From assembly GCA_963848195.1 (NCBI GenBank), contig CAWKCY010000009.1, positions 372,001 to 436,000 on the forward strand: a stretch of 64,000 nt of DNA, read 5' to 3'. This document shows, in pieces, positions 25,128 through 34,809 of this stretch. A model generated the notes under the pieces. That model did not search any database. It was not told where the DNA came from and saw nothing but the letters and a program-made list of their open reading frames with translations. The DNA comes from CAVQBP01 sp963848195 (GTDB lineage Bacteria; Bacteroidota; Ignavibacteria; Ignavibacteriales; Ignavibacteriaceae). Made by a program: the position numbers and the translations under genes. Position 1 is the first letter of the stretch. Each line of letters starts with the position of its first letter.

Positions 25128-27227
25128 ATGAAAGAGAAGCAAAAGAAAATTTTTTTAAGATTTTTCGTAAAATCACGGAATTTTAATAGAGCCTTACAAA
25201 AGAAATTATCTAAGATTTTCGTTGGGGAGTATACAACATTTACAATCATTTCTGTTATAATCGGTATTGTAGTCGGTTTGGGAGCTACACTTTTTCATAA
25301 TTCAATAGAATACTTTAATGAAATATTTTTTGGAAAAACTACTGAAGGTATTTTCTTCTTAGGTGCTGCATTTGTGATTATTATTCCTGCTATTGGAATG
25401 CTTGCTCAAGCCTTAATGATAATGATGACGCCTGATACTGCAAAACATAAAGGGATACCAGACGTAATCAAAGCTGTCGCATTAAGGGGAGGCTTTATAC
25501 CACTCCGCACCACATTATTTCATGTAATCGCTCCTATAATATGTATAAGTACAGGAGGAACAGTAGGTCCGGAAGGACCTGCAGCGCAGTTGGGAGGAGG
25601 GATTGCCAGTAAATTAAGCAGTCTTTTAAGGATTTCGGAAGAACGAATAAGAATTTTTACGGCTGCAGGAGCGGGAGCAGCAATAGCTGCAGTATTCAAC
25701 GCTCCCTTAGGAGGCGTTTTTTTTGCTTTAGAGATTATATTATTAAATGATTTTCATACTCCTACATTTTCAGCACTTATTTTAGCTACAGTATCTGCGA
25801 GTGCTGTTTCAAGACTTTTTCTCGGGAATGAATCGGTTTTTCATTTCCATATAGAAAAAGTTAATTATTCTTACCTTTATTTATATGCAATTCTGGGATT
25901 GTTTGCGGGAATAATTTCCTTCCTATTTATACGATATGCAAATTGGATTCAAATAATTTTCAGAAATAAGATATATAAGAAAAGAATACCTCAGTGGGCA
26001 GCGATGGTGTTTGTAGGTTTGCTTGTGGGGATCAGCGGCTATTTTTTCAAAGAAATCTTTGGTATCGGGTATGCGGCAATAAATGAAATTCTGAAAAGTT
26101 CATTAACATGGCAGGTTGTATTAATTCTATTAGCATTGAAATTTATTTTAGTACCATTAATTTTAAATTCGGGAGGATTCGGAGGATTATTTGCTCCCTC
26201 GCTTTTTATGGGAGCATGCTTTGGATACCTTTTTGCTTTTTTATTTAATTCAGTGTGGGGATTAAATTTGGATACAACCAAATTCATTCTCGTTGGTATG
26301 GGGGCAATGCTGGGAGGGGCAAATACTATTCCTATTTCGTCAATACTTATTATTTTTGAAATGACCCAGGATTATTCTTTTATACTTCCTCTAATGCTTG
26401 CTGTAATAATAAGTACTATGTTTGTTCAGATAGCTATAAAGGGATCAGTTCAAGTAAAACATCTGGAAGCAGAAGGATTTAGAATTTCAGAAGGACGTGA
26501 AGCAAACCTTTTAAGAACTATAACCGTAAGTGATGTAGAACTTGAAAAAATTGATCTTGTAAATGAAGAAATGCCTTTAACAGAATTAATTATAAAATTG
26601 GTAGGTAGTCCAAACAGTTCGTTCTATACAATCAATGCCAGAGGTGAGTTATCTGGTATTATTACAGAAAATGAACTTAGACCAATAATCACAGAATATG
26701 AAATAGTCAAAAATATACTTGTAGCAAGAGATATTGCGAATCCTTCAATAACTATCATACAAACTAGTGATGATCTTGATTATGTATTAAATCTTTTCGG
26801 GAAGTTGAATTTGGATCAATTTCCGGTTGTTGATTCCAATAATCCTTCAAAAGTTTTGGGAGCAGTTACGAGACAGAAAGTAATTTCAATTTACAACAGA
26901 GAAACTTTAAAGGAAAATCTTGCTAGCGGTTTAGCTAAAGAACTGAAAACAATTAACAGAGGTACTCCAACAAAAGTAGCTTCCGGTTATTCAATTATGG
27001 AAGTTTCTTTGCCTGATACTTTTTTAGGCAAAAGTTTATCTGAATTGAAACTAAGAAATAACTTCGGTTTGGAAGTTTTAATGATAAAGCATTTAAAAGA
27101 TATTTTTGAAAATAGACAGGAGCCTGAAATAGTTACTCCTGATCCGCACTATAAACTAAAATTATCTGATCGATTAATAGTATTTGGAGAAGATAAGAAA
27201 CTACAGGAATTTCTCAAATCCAGCTAA
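25128..27227 (+). CDS. ClC-family chloride channel/transporter with CBS and RCK_C-like domains
   Basis: 699 residues from ATG 25128; an upstream TTG at 25071 lies within the previous gene. The membrane part has the ClC selectivity sequences GTVGPEGPAAQLGGG (gating Glu E149, which in ClC exchangers is needed for proton coupling) and GGFGGLFAPSLFMGA. It is followed by two CBS repeats (about residues 475-600) and a C-terminal domain (SLPDTFLGKSLSELKLRNNFG...LIVFGEDKKLQEF) resembling TrkA-C/RCK_C. Presumably anion/proton exchange gated by a cytosolic ligand. Which nucleotide is sensed is unknown. Confidence 0.88.
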   Translation: MKEKQKKIFLRFFVKSRNFNRALQKKLSKIFVGEYTTFTIISVIIGIVVGLGATLFHNSIEYFNEIFFGKTTEGIFFLGAAFVIIIPAIGMLAQALMIMMTPDTAKHKGIPDVIKAVALRGGFIPLRTTLFHVIAPIICISTGGTVGPEGPAAQLGGGIASKLSSLLRISEERIRIFTAAGAGAAIAAVFNAPLGGVFFALEIILLNDFHTPTFSALILATVSASAVSRLFLGNESVFHFHIEKVNYSYLYLYAILGLFAGIISFLFIRYANWIQIIFRNKIYKKRIPQWAAMVFVGLLVGISGYFFKEIFGIGYAAINEILKSSLTWQVVLILLALKFILVPLILNSGGFGGLFAPSLFMGACFGYLFAFLFNSVWGLNLDTTKFILVGMGAMLGGANTIPISSILIIFEMTQDYSFILPLMLAVIISTMFVQIAIKGSVQVKHLEAEGFRISEGREANLLRTITVSDVELEKIDLVNEEMPLTELIIKLVGSPNSSFYTINARGELSGIITENELRPIITEYEIVKNILVARDIANPSITIIQTSDDLDYVLNLFGKLNLDQFPVVDSNNPSKVLGAVTRQKVISIYNRETLKENLASGLAKELKTINRGTPTKVASGYSIMEVSLPDTFLGKSLSELKLRNNFGLEVLMIKHLKDIFENRQEPEIVTPDPHYKLKLSDRLIVFGEDKKLQEFLKSS

Positions 27228-27375
27228 AAAATAATACTTTTAGAAATCGAAATATTAATATACTGCGTCCGATAATGTATATTATGTAAACTAATATAAA
27301 TAGTTGCTATTCATACACATCTATTGTCATTTGTAACTGGTGAATTGAACATTGTTCCCTTTTCCTTTTTTATGC

Positions 27376-27582
27376 TTATGCAAGGCCTGAAAATCTAAGA
27401 TATAAGTAAATTATAAAAGCAAGAATAACAAACCAAAATAATGGATTTCTTTTTTTTCTTAGAGCTTTCGTTTTTCTTGTAAACCCGAGTCTTCTTTTTA
27501 TCTTTTCATCTTTATCTGTCTTAGGATCATAAAACCTTGGAGTATAGTCAAAAATTCTATGCCCTGGTTTTTTCATTAACAT
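27376..27582 (-). CDS. Small basic protein with one C-terminal membrane helix
   Basis: 68 residues (66 from the second Met): a charged N-terminal part, with PGHRIFDYTPRFYDPKTDKD followed by a very basic stretch, then a single hydrophobic helix (PLFWFVILAFIIYLYLRF). The sequence style resembles a short tail-anchored protein often annotated 'hypothetical' in this lineage. Immediately upstream of it on the minus strand is ftsY (11 nt), so they may be co-transcribed. No function is known. A 148-nt convergent gap separates it from the ClC gene. Confidence 0.6.
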   Translation of the reverse strand: MLMKKPGHRIFDYTPRFYDPKTDKDEKIKRRLGFTRKTKALRKKRNPLFWFVILAFIIYLYLRFSGLA

Positions 27583-27593
27583 AATTTATTACT

Positions 27594-28538
27594 CTAATTA
27601 GTTGCAAAAATTGCAGATACAAATAACGCTGGTTCGAATGTCTGTAAGTCATCAATACCTTCGCCAACTCCAATATATTTGACAGGTATTTTTTGTTTTG
27701 CGGCAATTTGAAAGATAACTCCCCCTTTTGCCGTACCATCTAATTTAGTGACTATTAGGCCATTAATATCAGTAACTTTAGAAAACTCCTGCGCCTGTAT
27801 AATAGCATTCTGACCGGTTGTGCCATCTAAAACTAAAAGAGTTTCATTTGGAGCGTAAGGGAGCACTTTAGCAATCACTTTTTTTAATTTATGGAGTTCC
27901 TCCATTAAATGCAGCTTATTGTGGAGTCGTCCGGCAGTATCAATTAAAACAACGTCATAGCCACCTTTAACCGCTTTTTGGACAGTATCAAAAGCTACTG
28001 AAGAAGGATCTGCCCCCTTTGATTTTTGAACAATCTCAACACCGGCTCTTTCAGCCCATATATCAAGCTGTTCGTTAGCTGCTGCCCGATAAGTATCTGC
28101 AGCGCCGACAATGACTTTCAGATTAGCTTTCTTATAATTATGTGCGAGTTTTCCTATTGTTGTTGTTTTCCCTGCTCCGTTAACCCCAACTATAAGGATA
28201 ACATAGGGCTTGAAATTTTCGATATTATTTGATTGTGTATTCGTTTCATTGCCCGCTTCAAGAGCTTTAATCAATTCTTTTTTTATTGAATCGATTATAG
28301 TCGAATCCCTTCTATTTTTTTCCAGGGTATTAAAATACCTCGCTCTATCAATAATTCTAGTAGTTATATCAAAACCAACATCGGAAGTAATTAGTATTTC
28401 CTCGATTTCATCGATAGTTCTTTCATCGATTACAGCCCTTCCTGTAACCAATTCATTAATTCCGTTAACCATTTTCTTTCTTGTTTTAGAAAGGCCTTTT
28501 TTTAATTTTTCAAAATTTAAGTTATCAAATAGACTCAT
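27594..28538 (-). CDS. ftsY: Signal recognition particle receptor FtsY
   Basis: 314 residues with the NG domain only (no long acidic A domain). An N-domain four-helix bundle (FEKLKKGLSKTRKKMVNG) is followed by the SRP GTPase motifs: G1 GVNGAGKTTTIGKLA, the insertion-box DTYRAAANEQL, G3 DTAGR, G4 TKLDG and the closing GVGEGIDDLQTF. Docks SRP-ribosome complexes at the membrane. Overlaps pgsA by 14 nt. Confidence 0.96.
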   Translation of the reverse strand: MSLFDNLNFEKLKKGLSKTRKKMVNGINELVTGRAVIDERTIDEIEEILITSDVGFDITTRIIDRARYFNTLEKNRRDSTIIDSIKKELIKALEAGNETNTQSNNIENFKPYVILIVGVNGAGKTTTIGKLAHNYKKANLKVIVGAADTYRAAANEQLDIWAERAGVEIVQKSKGADPSSVAFDTVQKAVKGGYDVVLIDTAGRLHNKLHLMEELHKLKKVIAKVLPYAPNETLLVLDGTTGQNAIIQAQEFSKVTDINGLIVTKLDGTAKGGVIFQIAAKQKIPVKYIGVGEGIDDLQTFEPALFVSAIFATN

Positions 28539-29091
28539 AATTGTTCCGTTTTAAAAATTCTTTTGCGCGAATAATATAGCCAATTAAAGACGCAAAAATT
28601 AAGATAATACTTGAAGCATAAATAAACCTGAAAACCCAATTGGTTCCATTTAACTGTAAAATTATTAATAAAATTACTATGCCAATGTTTATAACCGTTA
28701 TTTTACCCAGAGTGTTTGAAGGTAAAATTTTTCCTATCTTTTTCGAAACAAAGATACCGCCTAAGAATATAATAATATCTCTTAGAATAACCATAAAGAA
28801 ATAATAAGGAGGAATCTCACCAATGGAATACAGCTTTATTATTATTATTCCTACTGCGATTTTATCGGCCAATGGGTCTATAATTTTTCCAAATTCAGTA
28901 ACTTCATTATACTTTCTAGCCAAATAACCATCTAAAATGTCTGTAAACGAGGCCAACAAGCAGACACCGAAAGCTATATACCTTATTTCAGCAGAGTCAA
29001 ATCTGTCCAACAAAAACCATAATGGAATGGATAAGAGGAGCCGAAACAAACTAATTAAGTTGGATTTAGTATAAATTTCTTTATAAGTCAT
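28525..29091 (-). CDS. pgsA: CDP-diacylglycerol-glycerol-3-phosphate 3-phosphatidyltransferase
   Basis: 188 residues, all-helical membrane protein of the CDP-alcohol phosphatidyltransferase family. The catalytic motif D-G-x2-A-R-x8-G-x3-D-x3-D is present as DGYLARKYNEVTEFGKIIDPLAD (shown in two overlapping blocks: DGYLARKYNEV and GKIIDPLAD). Makes phosphatidylglycerol-phosphate. Which alcohol is used is inferred from size and neighbours. Sits between a T9SS protease and ftsY; its start abuts the stop of the protease gene at 29091. Confidence 0.85.
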   Translation of the reverse strand: MTYKEIYTKSNLISLFRLLLSIPLWFLLDRFDSAEIRYIAFGVCLLASFTDILDGYLARKYNEVTEFGKIIDPLADKIAVGIIIIKLYSIGEIPPYYFFMVILRDIIIFLGGIFVSKKIGKILPSNTLGKITVINIGIVILLIILQLNGTNWVFRFIYASSIILIFASLIGYIIRAKEFLKRNNYESI

Positions 29092-32000
29092 TATTTTTTT
29101 ATAACTGCAAATTTCCCGATTTTAGAATCAATCTCATTATTCGCATTATCCAATTGAACAACCCGAAAGATATAAATTCCGCTGCTTATTTCAAGACCTG
29201 AATTATCTTTTAAATTAAAATCAACACCGCCATTACCATCTTTTTCTTCTAGTTCAGATATTTGTTTACCTTCCAAATTGAATATAGTGATTTTCGCTCT
29301 TTGAGGAAGATTTGCAAATGTAACCTTCCCTCCCCCATTTAAAATCTTAGCCGGATTAGGATAAACATATACACCTGATAAATTTTTGGCATAATCGACT
29401 AATACAATATCACTGCCGGCACCGCTATTAATTTTAATATTTCCATCAGAATTTGAAGAAAATATATTGGTAACTTTTAATTTATATTCTTTCCCTATTG
29501 AACCCACTGGCTTGGTCCCATCCAGCTTGATATAAATTACTTTCGGATCATTATTATCAATCTGAACGCTGCTGACATTATTCAGGGGGACAAAAGAATA
29601 ATTGCTGGTATTTAGTGCACTGCTTTTATCAACACTAAGATTGAAAATTATTTTTATTAAATATGGATTTAAAATTTCAAATGAACTTATATAAAATTCC
29701 TTAACAGAGATTAATGAATCAACTTTGAAACTGACAGTATCATCCTTAATATATGAACCATATAAATCCTTTATTCCTTTTATGCTCAGCCTTTCTTGAC
29801 CAACAGGAAAATTATTTTGATAAGATAATAAATAAGAATATTGATTTGAAGGTACTGCAGAATTGGGAGCTCCAATTCCAAGGATTTGAAATGAATTTAA
29901 ATTTTCGACAGTGGTACTAACCTTTTCCGAAAATTCAACCTCAACTGTTTTTTGAGTAATATTATTTGCACTAATTACTTTACCGGGGATATGAGAAAAA
30001 ATGCTTATAATTGAAGATAAACCAGAAAACGGGAATTCAAACGAATCATCATAGGTTTTTAAAGAATAAAAATAGAAGGTATTATTTAGGAGGTTTTTAT
30101 CAATATATTTATTTTCATTTGTAGAATCTATAAGAGTTAGATTATCTTTATCTCTTCCCCGATATATAAGGAATTTACTCCCATTCCCTTCCCATGAAAG
30201 TGAAATAATTGAAGAGTCAAGACTATAACCAGATAAGTTTACAGGTATGGCAGTTTTATTTGCAGAAGTAAATTCTGAAAAAGTAATTTTATTATTTCCA
30301 GGGAAAGCTACTTCTTTAACGCCATTTTTATTTAGGTCTCCGACAAAAATTGAATTGGAATTGATATTTTCTTTATATGAGATAATATTATTACTACCAT
30401 TATTATATTTAAAAATATATGAATATGGATACGTAAATAGAATCAATTCATCTGTTCCATCATTATCTATGTCAGAGAATCTTATACTATTATCAGCTTT
30501 CTGGAAGCTTGAATTAAATTCCGATGCAGCATCAATAAGGGCCTGATCATATAGGACGTTTATCGTATCGGAAATTATATTAAAAATTAACAATCTATAA
30601 AATGGAGCTACATCAACGTCAGAGATAGAATGCAGCAGCACTGCAAGCTCTTTTTTCCCATCACCATTATAATCTCCAGCAGATAGATATGCTGCTGAAC
30701 TTAAAAAGCCGGTTGAAAATACCTTTCCTCTAGTGAAATTTTTAGAATCCGAGACTTTATAATCAAAAATATCTCCATCATTGTCGACCATCCAAATTTC
30801 ATTTTTACCATCACCATCTAAATCGGCAATAACTGCATGTGGAGAATCGAAAATATTGCCACCGGCACCTACAGGCGAATAATTAATAAGCCTGGTTGGA
30901 TCAGCAACTTTTAGATCGTTTGTAACGTTCCAGACAGTAATTGATGAATCGCTGCTAACTGCAAGAACTTCAGTTTTGCCATCTTTGTATATATCTTTCG
31001 CAAGGATTGGCCAGAATGAACCGGATGTATCAGAATAAGTCCTGATAAACTTAGGTGATTTTACATTTTCCTGTTCCAATAAATATCCATTATATACGAA
31101 CAAACCCAATAAATCTTCTTTACCATTATTATTGAAATCACCATTGTCCTGGACAATCATATTTTTTAATGAATCAATCTTAACGAAAGAACCATTAGTT
31201 AATTTGTAAAAGACGGTTGTTGAAAGGTCATTCATATTTCTGAAAGCAATCTCAGAAGAATCACCAGAAGTAATATTTAATAGATTTTGATAAATATTTC
31301 CTGAAGGTAATGTATATGCAAGTACATTTTCCGAAGCATTATTAAGATTAAATGATGAATTGAAAGCAAAGTAATTTCCTTTATTATCTATAACGGTTTT
31401 GATACCGACTAAATTTTCAGCTTCAAAATAGACCTCATAAGTACTATTGGGTTTGATTAAATCCTGAGGAATAAAACCATAATGGTATTGTTTTACAAAC
31501 TTATTATTTATATTGAAGCCATCAAGAGTAATAAAGTCAAAACTGCTGCTGCCGAGTACTCTATAATACATTCTGGCAGTACATAATTCATCAGTATATA
31601 GAGCGGCTAAAATCGTTGTAGTTTTTCCATAGAATGCAGGTCCAATAGAAATTAATTGAATTTTTGGTGGAGCACGGTTAATATAAATATTTACGCGCTC
31701 TTCCATTGTTCTTCCGTTACTTAAATATACAACCAGTCTCAGATCGTATGAGGTATCTAAAAGGGATTTGGTATCAAGAGTATAAATGTTTTTATTTGCA
31801 AACTGATTTAAGCCGTCCTGAATTAAAGGGCTCCAGTTATCGGGATTTAATCCTTCACCAAGGAAAAGATCATATTTAAGAAAATAAGGGGAAAGGATGG
31901 TCGCTGAGATTTGAACAGAATCCTTATTAGTTGCAAAATCTTGTCCCGGATAATTAAATTTTATAACAGATGGAGCAAGCACATTTAAGGCTCTATAAAG

Positions 32001-33320
32001 ATTCAGCCTCCCTGCCCCGCTCTTGATATCCCAGCCCGGCTGCTCAATATCATCAGAAGTAGATTTTAAAACCTGTTTAACTTCCTCGTTTGTATAATTT
32101 CCGAGTGAGAGAATTAAAGCAGCAGCGGACGAAACGAAAGGTGCAGAGGCAGAGGTTCCGCTTACAACAGAATATCCTCCATCCTTTGAAGTAGACAATA
32201 TTAGAGTACCTGGAGCAACCAAATCTAAAGTTGAACCATAACTTGAACTAGATGCTACATTATCATCCTCTGTTGAATTCCCAACACTTATTACTTCCGA
32301 ATAGCCAGAGGGATAATGAGGTAAATCATCGCCCGAATTCCCAGAACTAGCAACCAGAACTATATTTTTTGAATAGGCATATTGGATTACATCTTTAAGC
32401 ACATAAGAAAAAGAAACATCACCAAAACTCATATTGATTACTTTAGCTCCCATCTTTACAGCGTATAAAATTGAGGAAGCAACATCATCTTCATCACCTA
32501 CACCATTAGGATCGAAAGCACGAATATTTAATATCTTGATTTTGGGTGCGGTTCCGGCAATACCGCTTATATTATTTGTTTCAGCAGCTGCAATGCCTGC
32601 GATAGCAGTACCATGACCTTGTTCATCAGCAGGATCATTATCCCAGTTCAAGTAATCTCCGGCAGTTGAATCGAAAGGAAAACCAACACGATTAGTAAAA
32701 TCCCATCCCATATAGTCATCAATAAATCCGTTATTATCATCATCTATGCCGTTAAATCTTTTATCTTTTCCATTTTTATCAAAACCCATTTCTCCAGGAT
32801 TATAAAAGATTTTATTTTTTAAATCGGGATGTTTATAGTCTATTCCAGTATCAATAATTCCAAGCAAAACGGAATCAGAACCTTGAGTAATGTTCCAGGC
32901 ATCGAAAGCTTGTATTTTATTTAGAGCCCACTGGTCAGTAATGAGACTGTCGTCGGGTATATAATCAATTTTATAAATATTAGAACGCTGAACAAATTCA
33001 ACGGAAGGATCATTCTTTATCGATTCCAAAAACAGAACGGAGTCGGAAGGATTATTTATTGTGACTTTTACGATTCTTGATAAATTATTATCATCACTTC
33101 CCAAATTTCTTGCAAAATGAGAAATTAAAAGTTGAGAATTATTTAATGAATTTGAAGACTTTCTTAGCAGGTCTTTAGAAAATATTGATTGTGATTTAAT
33201 TTTCTCATTAACTGCGCTTGTTGAAATAGAGGATTTATATTTTACAAAGTAAGTGACTTGAGAAAATGCAGGAACACTGATTAAGAGAAGTAGAAAAAAC
33301 CATAATTCTCTAAACTTCAT
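29091..33320 (-). CDS. Large secreted S8 (subtilisin-family) serine protease with FG-GAP repeats and T9SS sorting domain
   Basis: About 1,409 residues from ATG 33320; upstream in-frame codons lie inside purF. Signal peptide (ELWFFLLLLISVPAFSQ), a pro-region, then the S8 core with catalytic D157 (IIDTGID), H236 (GHGTAIAG), oxyanion Asn in ASSGNSGDD and S390 (SGTSASAP). The middle has FG-GAP/VCBS-like repeats containing DxDGDG calcium loops (DLDGDGKNEIW, DYNGDGKKEL, DIDNDGTDEL, DLNKNGVKEV), a fibronectin/Big-like region, and a C-terminal T9SS type A sorting domain beginning VYVYPNPAKI. Predicted to be exported by T9SS and anchored or released outside the outer membrane. Overlaps purF by 11 nt. 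Confidence 0.92.
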   Translation of the reverse strand: MKFRELWFFLLLLISVPAFSQVTYFVKYKSSISTSAVNEKIKSQSIFSKDLLRKSSNSLNNSQLLISHFARNLGSDDNNLSRIVKVTINNPSDSVLFLESIKNDPSVEFVQRSNIYKIDYIPDDSLITDQWALNKIQAFDAWNITQGSDSVLLGIIDTGIDYKHPDLKNKIFYNPGEMGFDKNGKDKRFNGIDDDNNGFIDDYMGWDFTNRVGFPFDSTAGDYLNWDNDPADEQGHGTAIAGIAAAETNNISGIAGTAPKIKILNIRAFDPNGVGDEDDVASSILYAVKMGAKVINMSFGDVSFSYVLKDVIQYAYSKNIVLVASSGNSGDDLPHYPSGYSEVISVGNSTEDDNVASSSSYGSTLDLVAPGTLILSTSKDGGYSVVSGTSASAPFVSSAAALILSLGNYTNEEVKQVLKSTSDDIEQPGWDIKSGAGRLNLYRALNVLAPSVIKFNYPGQDFATNKDSVQISATILSPYFLKYDLFLGEGLNPDNWSPLIQDGLNQFANKNIYTLDTKSLLDTSYDLRLVVYLSNGRTMEERVNIYINRAPPKIQLISIGPAFYGKTTTILAALYTDELCTARMYYRVLGSSSFDFITLDGFNINNKFVKQYHYGFIPQDLIKPNSTYEVYFEAENLVGIKTVIDNKGNYFAFNSSFNLNNASENVLAYTLPSGNIYQNLLNITSGDSSEIAFRNMNDLSTTVFYKLTNGSFVKIDSLKNMIVQDNGDFNNNGKEDLLGLFVYNGYLLEQENVKSPKFIRTYSDTSGSFWPILAKDIYKDGKTEVLAVSSDSSITVWNVTNDLKVADPTRLINYSPVGAGGNIFDSPHAVIADLDGDGKNEIWMVDNDGDIFDYKVSDSKNFTRGKVFSTGFLSSAAYLSAGDYNGDGKKELAVLLHSISDVDVAPFYRLLIFNIISDTINVLYDQALIDAASEFNSSFQKADNSIRFSDIDNDGTDELILFTYPYSYIFKYNNGSNNIISYKENINSNSIFVGDLNKNGVKEVAFPGNNKITFSEFTSANKTAIPVNLSGYSLDSSIISLSWEGNGSKFLIYRGRDKDNLTLIDSTNENKYIDKNLLNNTFYFYSLKTYDDSFEFPFSGLSSIISIFSHIPGKVISANNITQKTVEVEFSEKVSTTVENLNSFQILGIGAPNSAVPSNQYSYLLSYQNNFPVGQERLSIKGIKDLYGSYIKDDTVSFKVDSLISVKEFYISSFEILNPYLIKIIFNLSVDKSSALNTSNYSFVPLNNVSSVQIDNNDPKVIYIKLDGTKPVGSIGKEYKLKVTNIFSSNSDGNIKINSGAGSDIVLVDYAKNLSGVYVYPNPAKILNGGGKVTFANLPQRAKITIFNLEGKQISELEEKDGNGGVDFNLKDNSGLEISSGIYIFRVVQLDNANNEIDSKIGKFAVIKK

Positions 33321-34809
33321 ACATTTCCTTTTTATAGGAAAAATCAATTTGAGTAGGATAATCTCCAGAGAAACATGCAGTACAAAAATTTTGTGTTCCG
33401 GCTTCGGAAACTGCTTCGAGCATTTCATCAATTGTTAAATATTCAAGACTATTCACATTAAGATGTTTTTCTATTTCTTTAATATTGCTATTACACTGAT
33501 TGGCAATAAGTTCTTCTTTGCTCGGAAAATCCATTCCATAATAACATGGAAATTGGATTGGAGAAGATGATATTCTTAAATGAATTTCTTTAGGATTAGC
33601 TTCTTTTACCAGATTAACCAATTGTTTTGATGTGGTTCCACGAACGATAGAATCATCAACTATTACCACAGTTTTCCCTTCAAGAACGCCTTTAACAATA
33701 TTAAATTTAATTCGAACGCCAATTTCTCTTTTCTGCTGACCCGGCTGAATAAATGTTCTTCCGATATAGTGACTTCTAATCAATCCAATTTCCAGTTTGG
33801 AATCTATACCCTGTTTTTCCAGTTCGGATTGATATCCCAAAGCAGCGGTATTTGAGCTGTCGGGGACACTTATTACTATTACTTTTTCACCATCCTTATC
33901 AACCACCGGATGTTTTTTCGCTAATACTTTGCCTAATCTTCTTCGCATTTTATCAACATTGTGTCCAAAAATAAAACTATCAGGGCGTGAGAAATAGATA
34001 TATTCGAATATGCAATGTTTTTTGTTATTATAATTATACTGTGACAGGCGAAATGATTTAGGTTCATTTTTTTCTAATACTTCATCATCAATAATCACCA
34101 TTTCCCCGGGTTCAACTTCTCTAATGAATTTAGCAGTCATTATGTCAAATGCACATGTTTCAGAGGCGATAATAAAAGCTCCATTAAGTTTTCCGATAGC
34201 CAGGGGACGGAATCCATAAGGATCTCTTGCGGCAATAAGTTTGTCATCGGTAAGAATAGTAAGACAGTAAGCTCCCTCAATTTTTGAGATAGCTTCTTTT
34301 ATTTGATCGATTTGATTATTTAATTTACTTCTAGCAATTAAGTGAAGGATTACCTCAGTATCGCTTGTTGTTTGAAAGATGGCACCTTCATTTACTAATT
34401 CTTCTCTTAACTCCTTAGCATTAGTTAGATTTCCATTATGAGAAATTGATAAGTTGCCCATTCTATAATTAACGACGAAGGGTTGAATATTCTTTTTAGA
34501 TTGAGAGGAACCTGTTGTTGAATACCTATTATGACCTATAGCAGAATTTCCAATTAATAAATTCTTAAAGATTTTTGGATCAGCAAAAACTTCTGAAACT
34601 AAACCTTCATCTTTTTGAATATTAAAAACAGAATGTCCTTTTTCATTAATGCTTTTTGTTACAATTCCGGAAGCCTCCTGCCCCCTATGTTGTAATGCAT
34701 GCAGGCCATAGTAGGCGTTTAATGCGGCATCTGGAGAACCATAAATACCAAAAATACCGCAAAAACATTTAGGTTTATCTTCTGTTATTAACATTAAATC
34801 CATCACCAT
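33310..34809 (-). CDS. purF: Amidophosphoribosyltransferase
   Basis: 499 residues; first step of de novo purine synthesis. The N-terminal Ntn glutaminase has its nucleophile at Cys17 (CGIFGIYG), so a 16-residue propeptide is predicted. HALQHRGQEASG is the conserved glutaminase sequence. The phosphoribosyltransferase PRPP loop is VVIVDDSIVRGTT. The C terminus has CxxC (FCTACFSGDYPTQ) plus upstream Cys residues matching the [4Fe-4S] ligands of the Bacillus-type enzyme. The upstream 683 nt hold no gene and may carry its promoter. Confidence 0.95.
   Translation of the reverse strand: MVMDLMLITEDKPKCFCGIFGIYGSPDAALNAYYGLHALQHRGQEASGIVTKSINEKGHSVFNIQKDEGLVSEVFADPKIFKNLLIGNSAIGHNRYSTTGSSQSKKNIQPFVVNYRMGNLSISHNGNLTNAKELREELVNEGAIFQTTSDTEVILHLIARSKLNNQIDQIKEAISKIEGAYCLTILTDDKLIAARDPYGFRPLAIGKLNGAFIIASETCAFDIMTAKFIREVEPGEMVIIDDEVLEKNEPKSFRLSQYNYNNKKHCIFEYIYFSRPDSFIFGHNVDKMRRRLGKVLAKKHPVVDKDGEKVIVISVPDSSNTAALGYQSELEKQGIDSKLEIGLIRSHYIGRTFIQPGQQKREIGVRIKFNIVKGVLEGKTVVIVDDSIVRGTTSKQLVNLVKEANPKEIHLRISSSPIQFPCYYGMDFPSKEELIANQCNSNIKEIEKHLNVNSLEYLTIDEMLEAVSEAGTQNFCTACFSGDYPTQIDFSYKKEMYEV

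Noticed and set aside
27256..27284. TAATATAC...GTATATTA hairpin after the ClC gene
   Set aside because: The all-AT-like 8-bp stem has a 13-nt loop and no T-run; too weak to call a terminator.
33321..33431. 37-residue extension of the subtilase upstream of its signal peptide
   Set aside because: It lies wholly within the purF coding end, and the signal peptide begins at ATG 33320.
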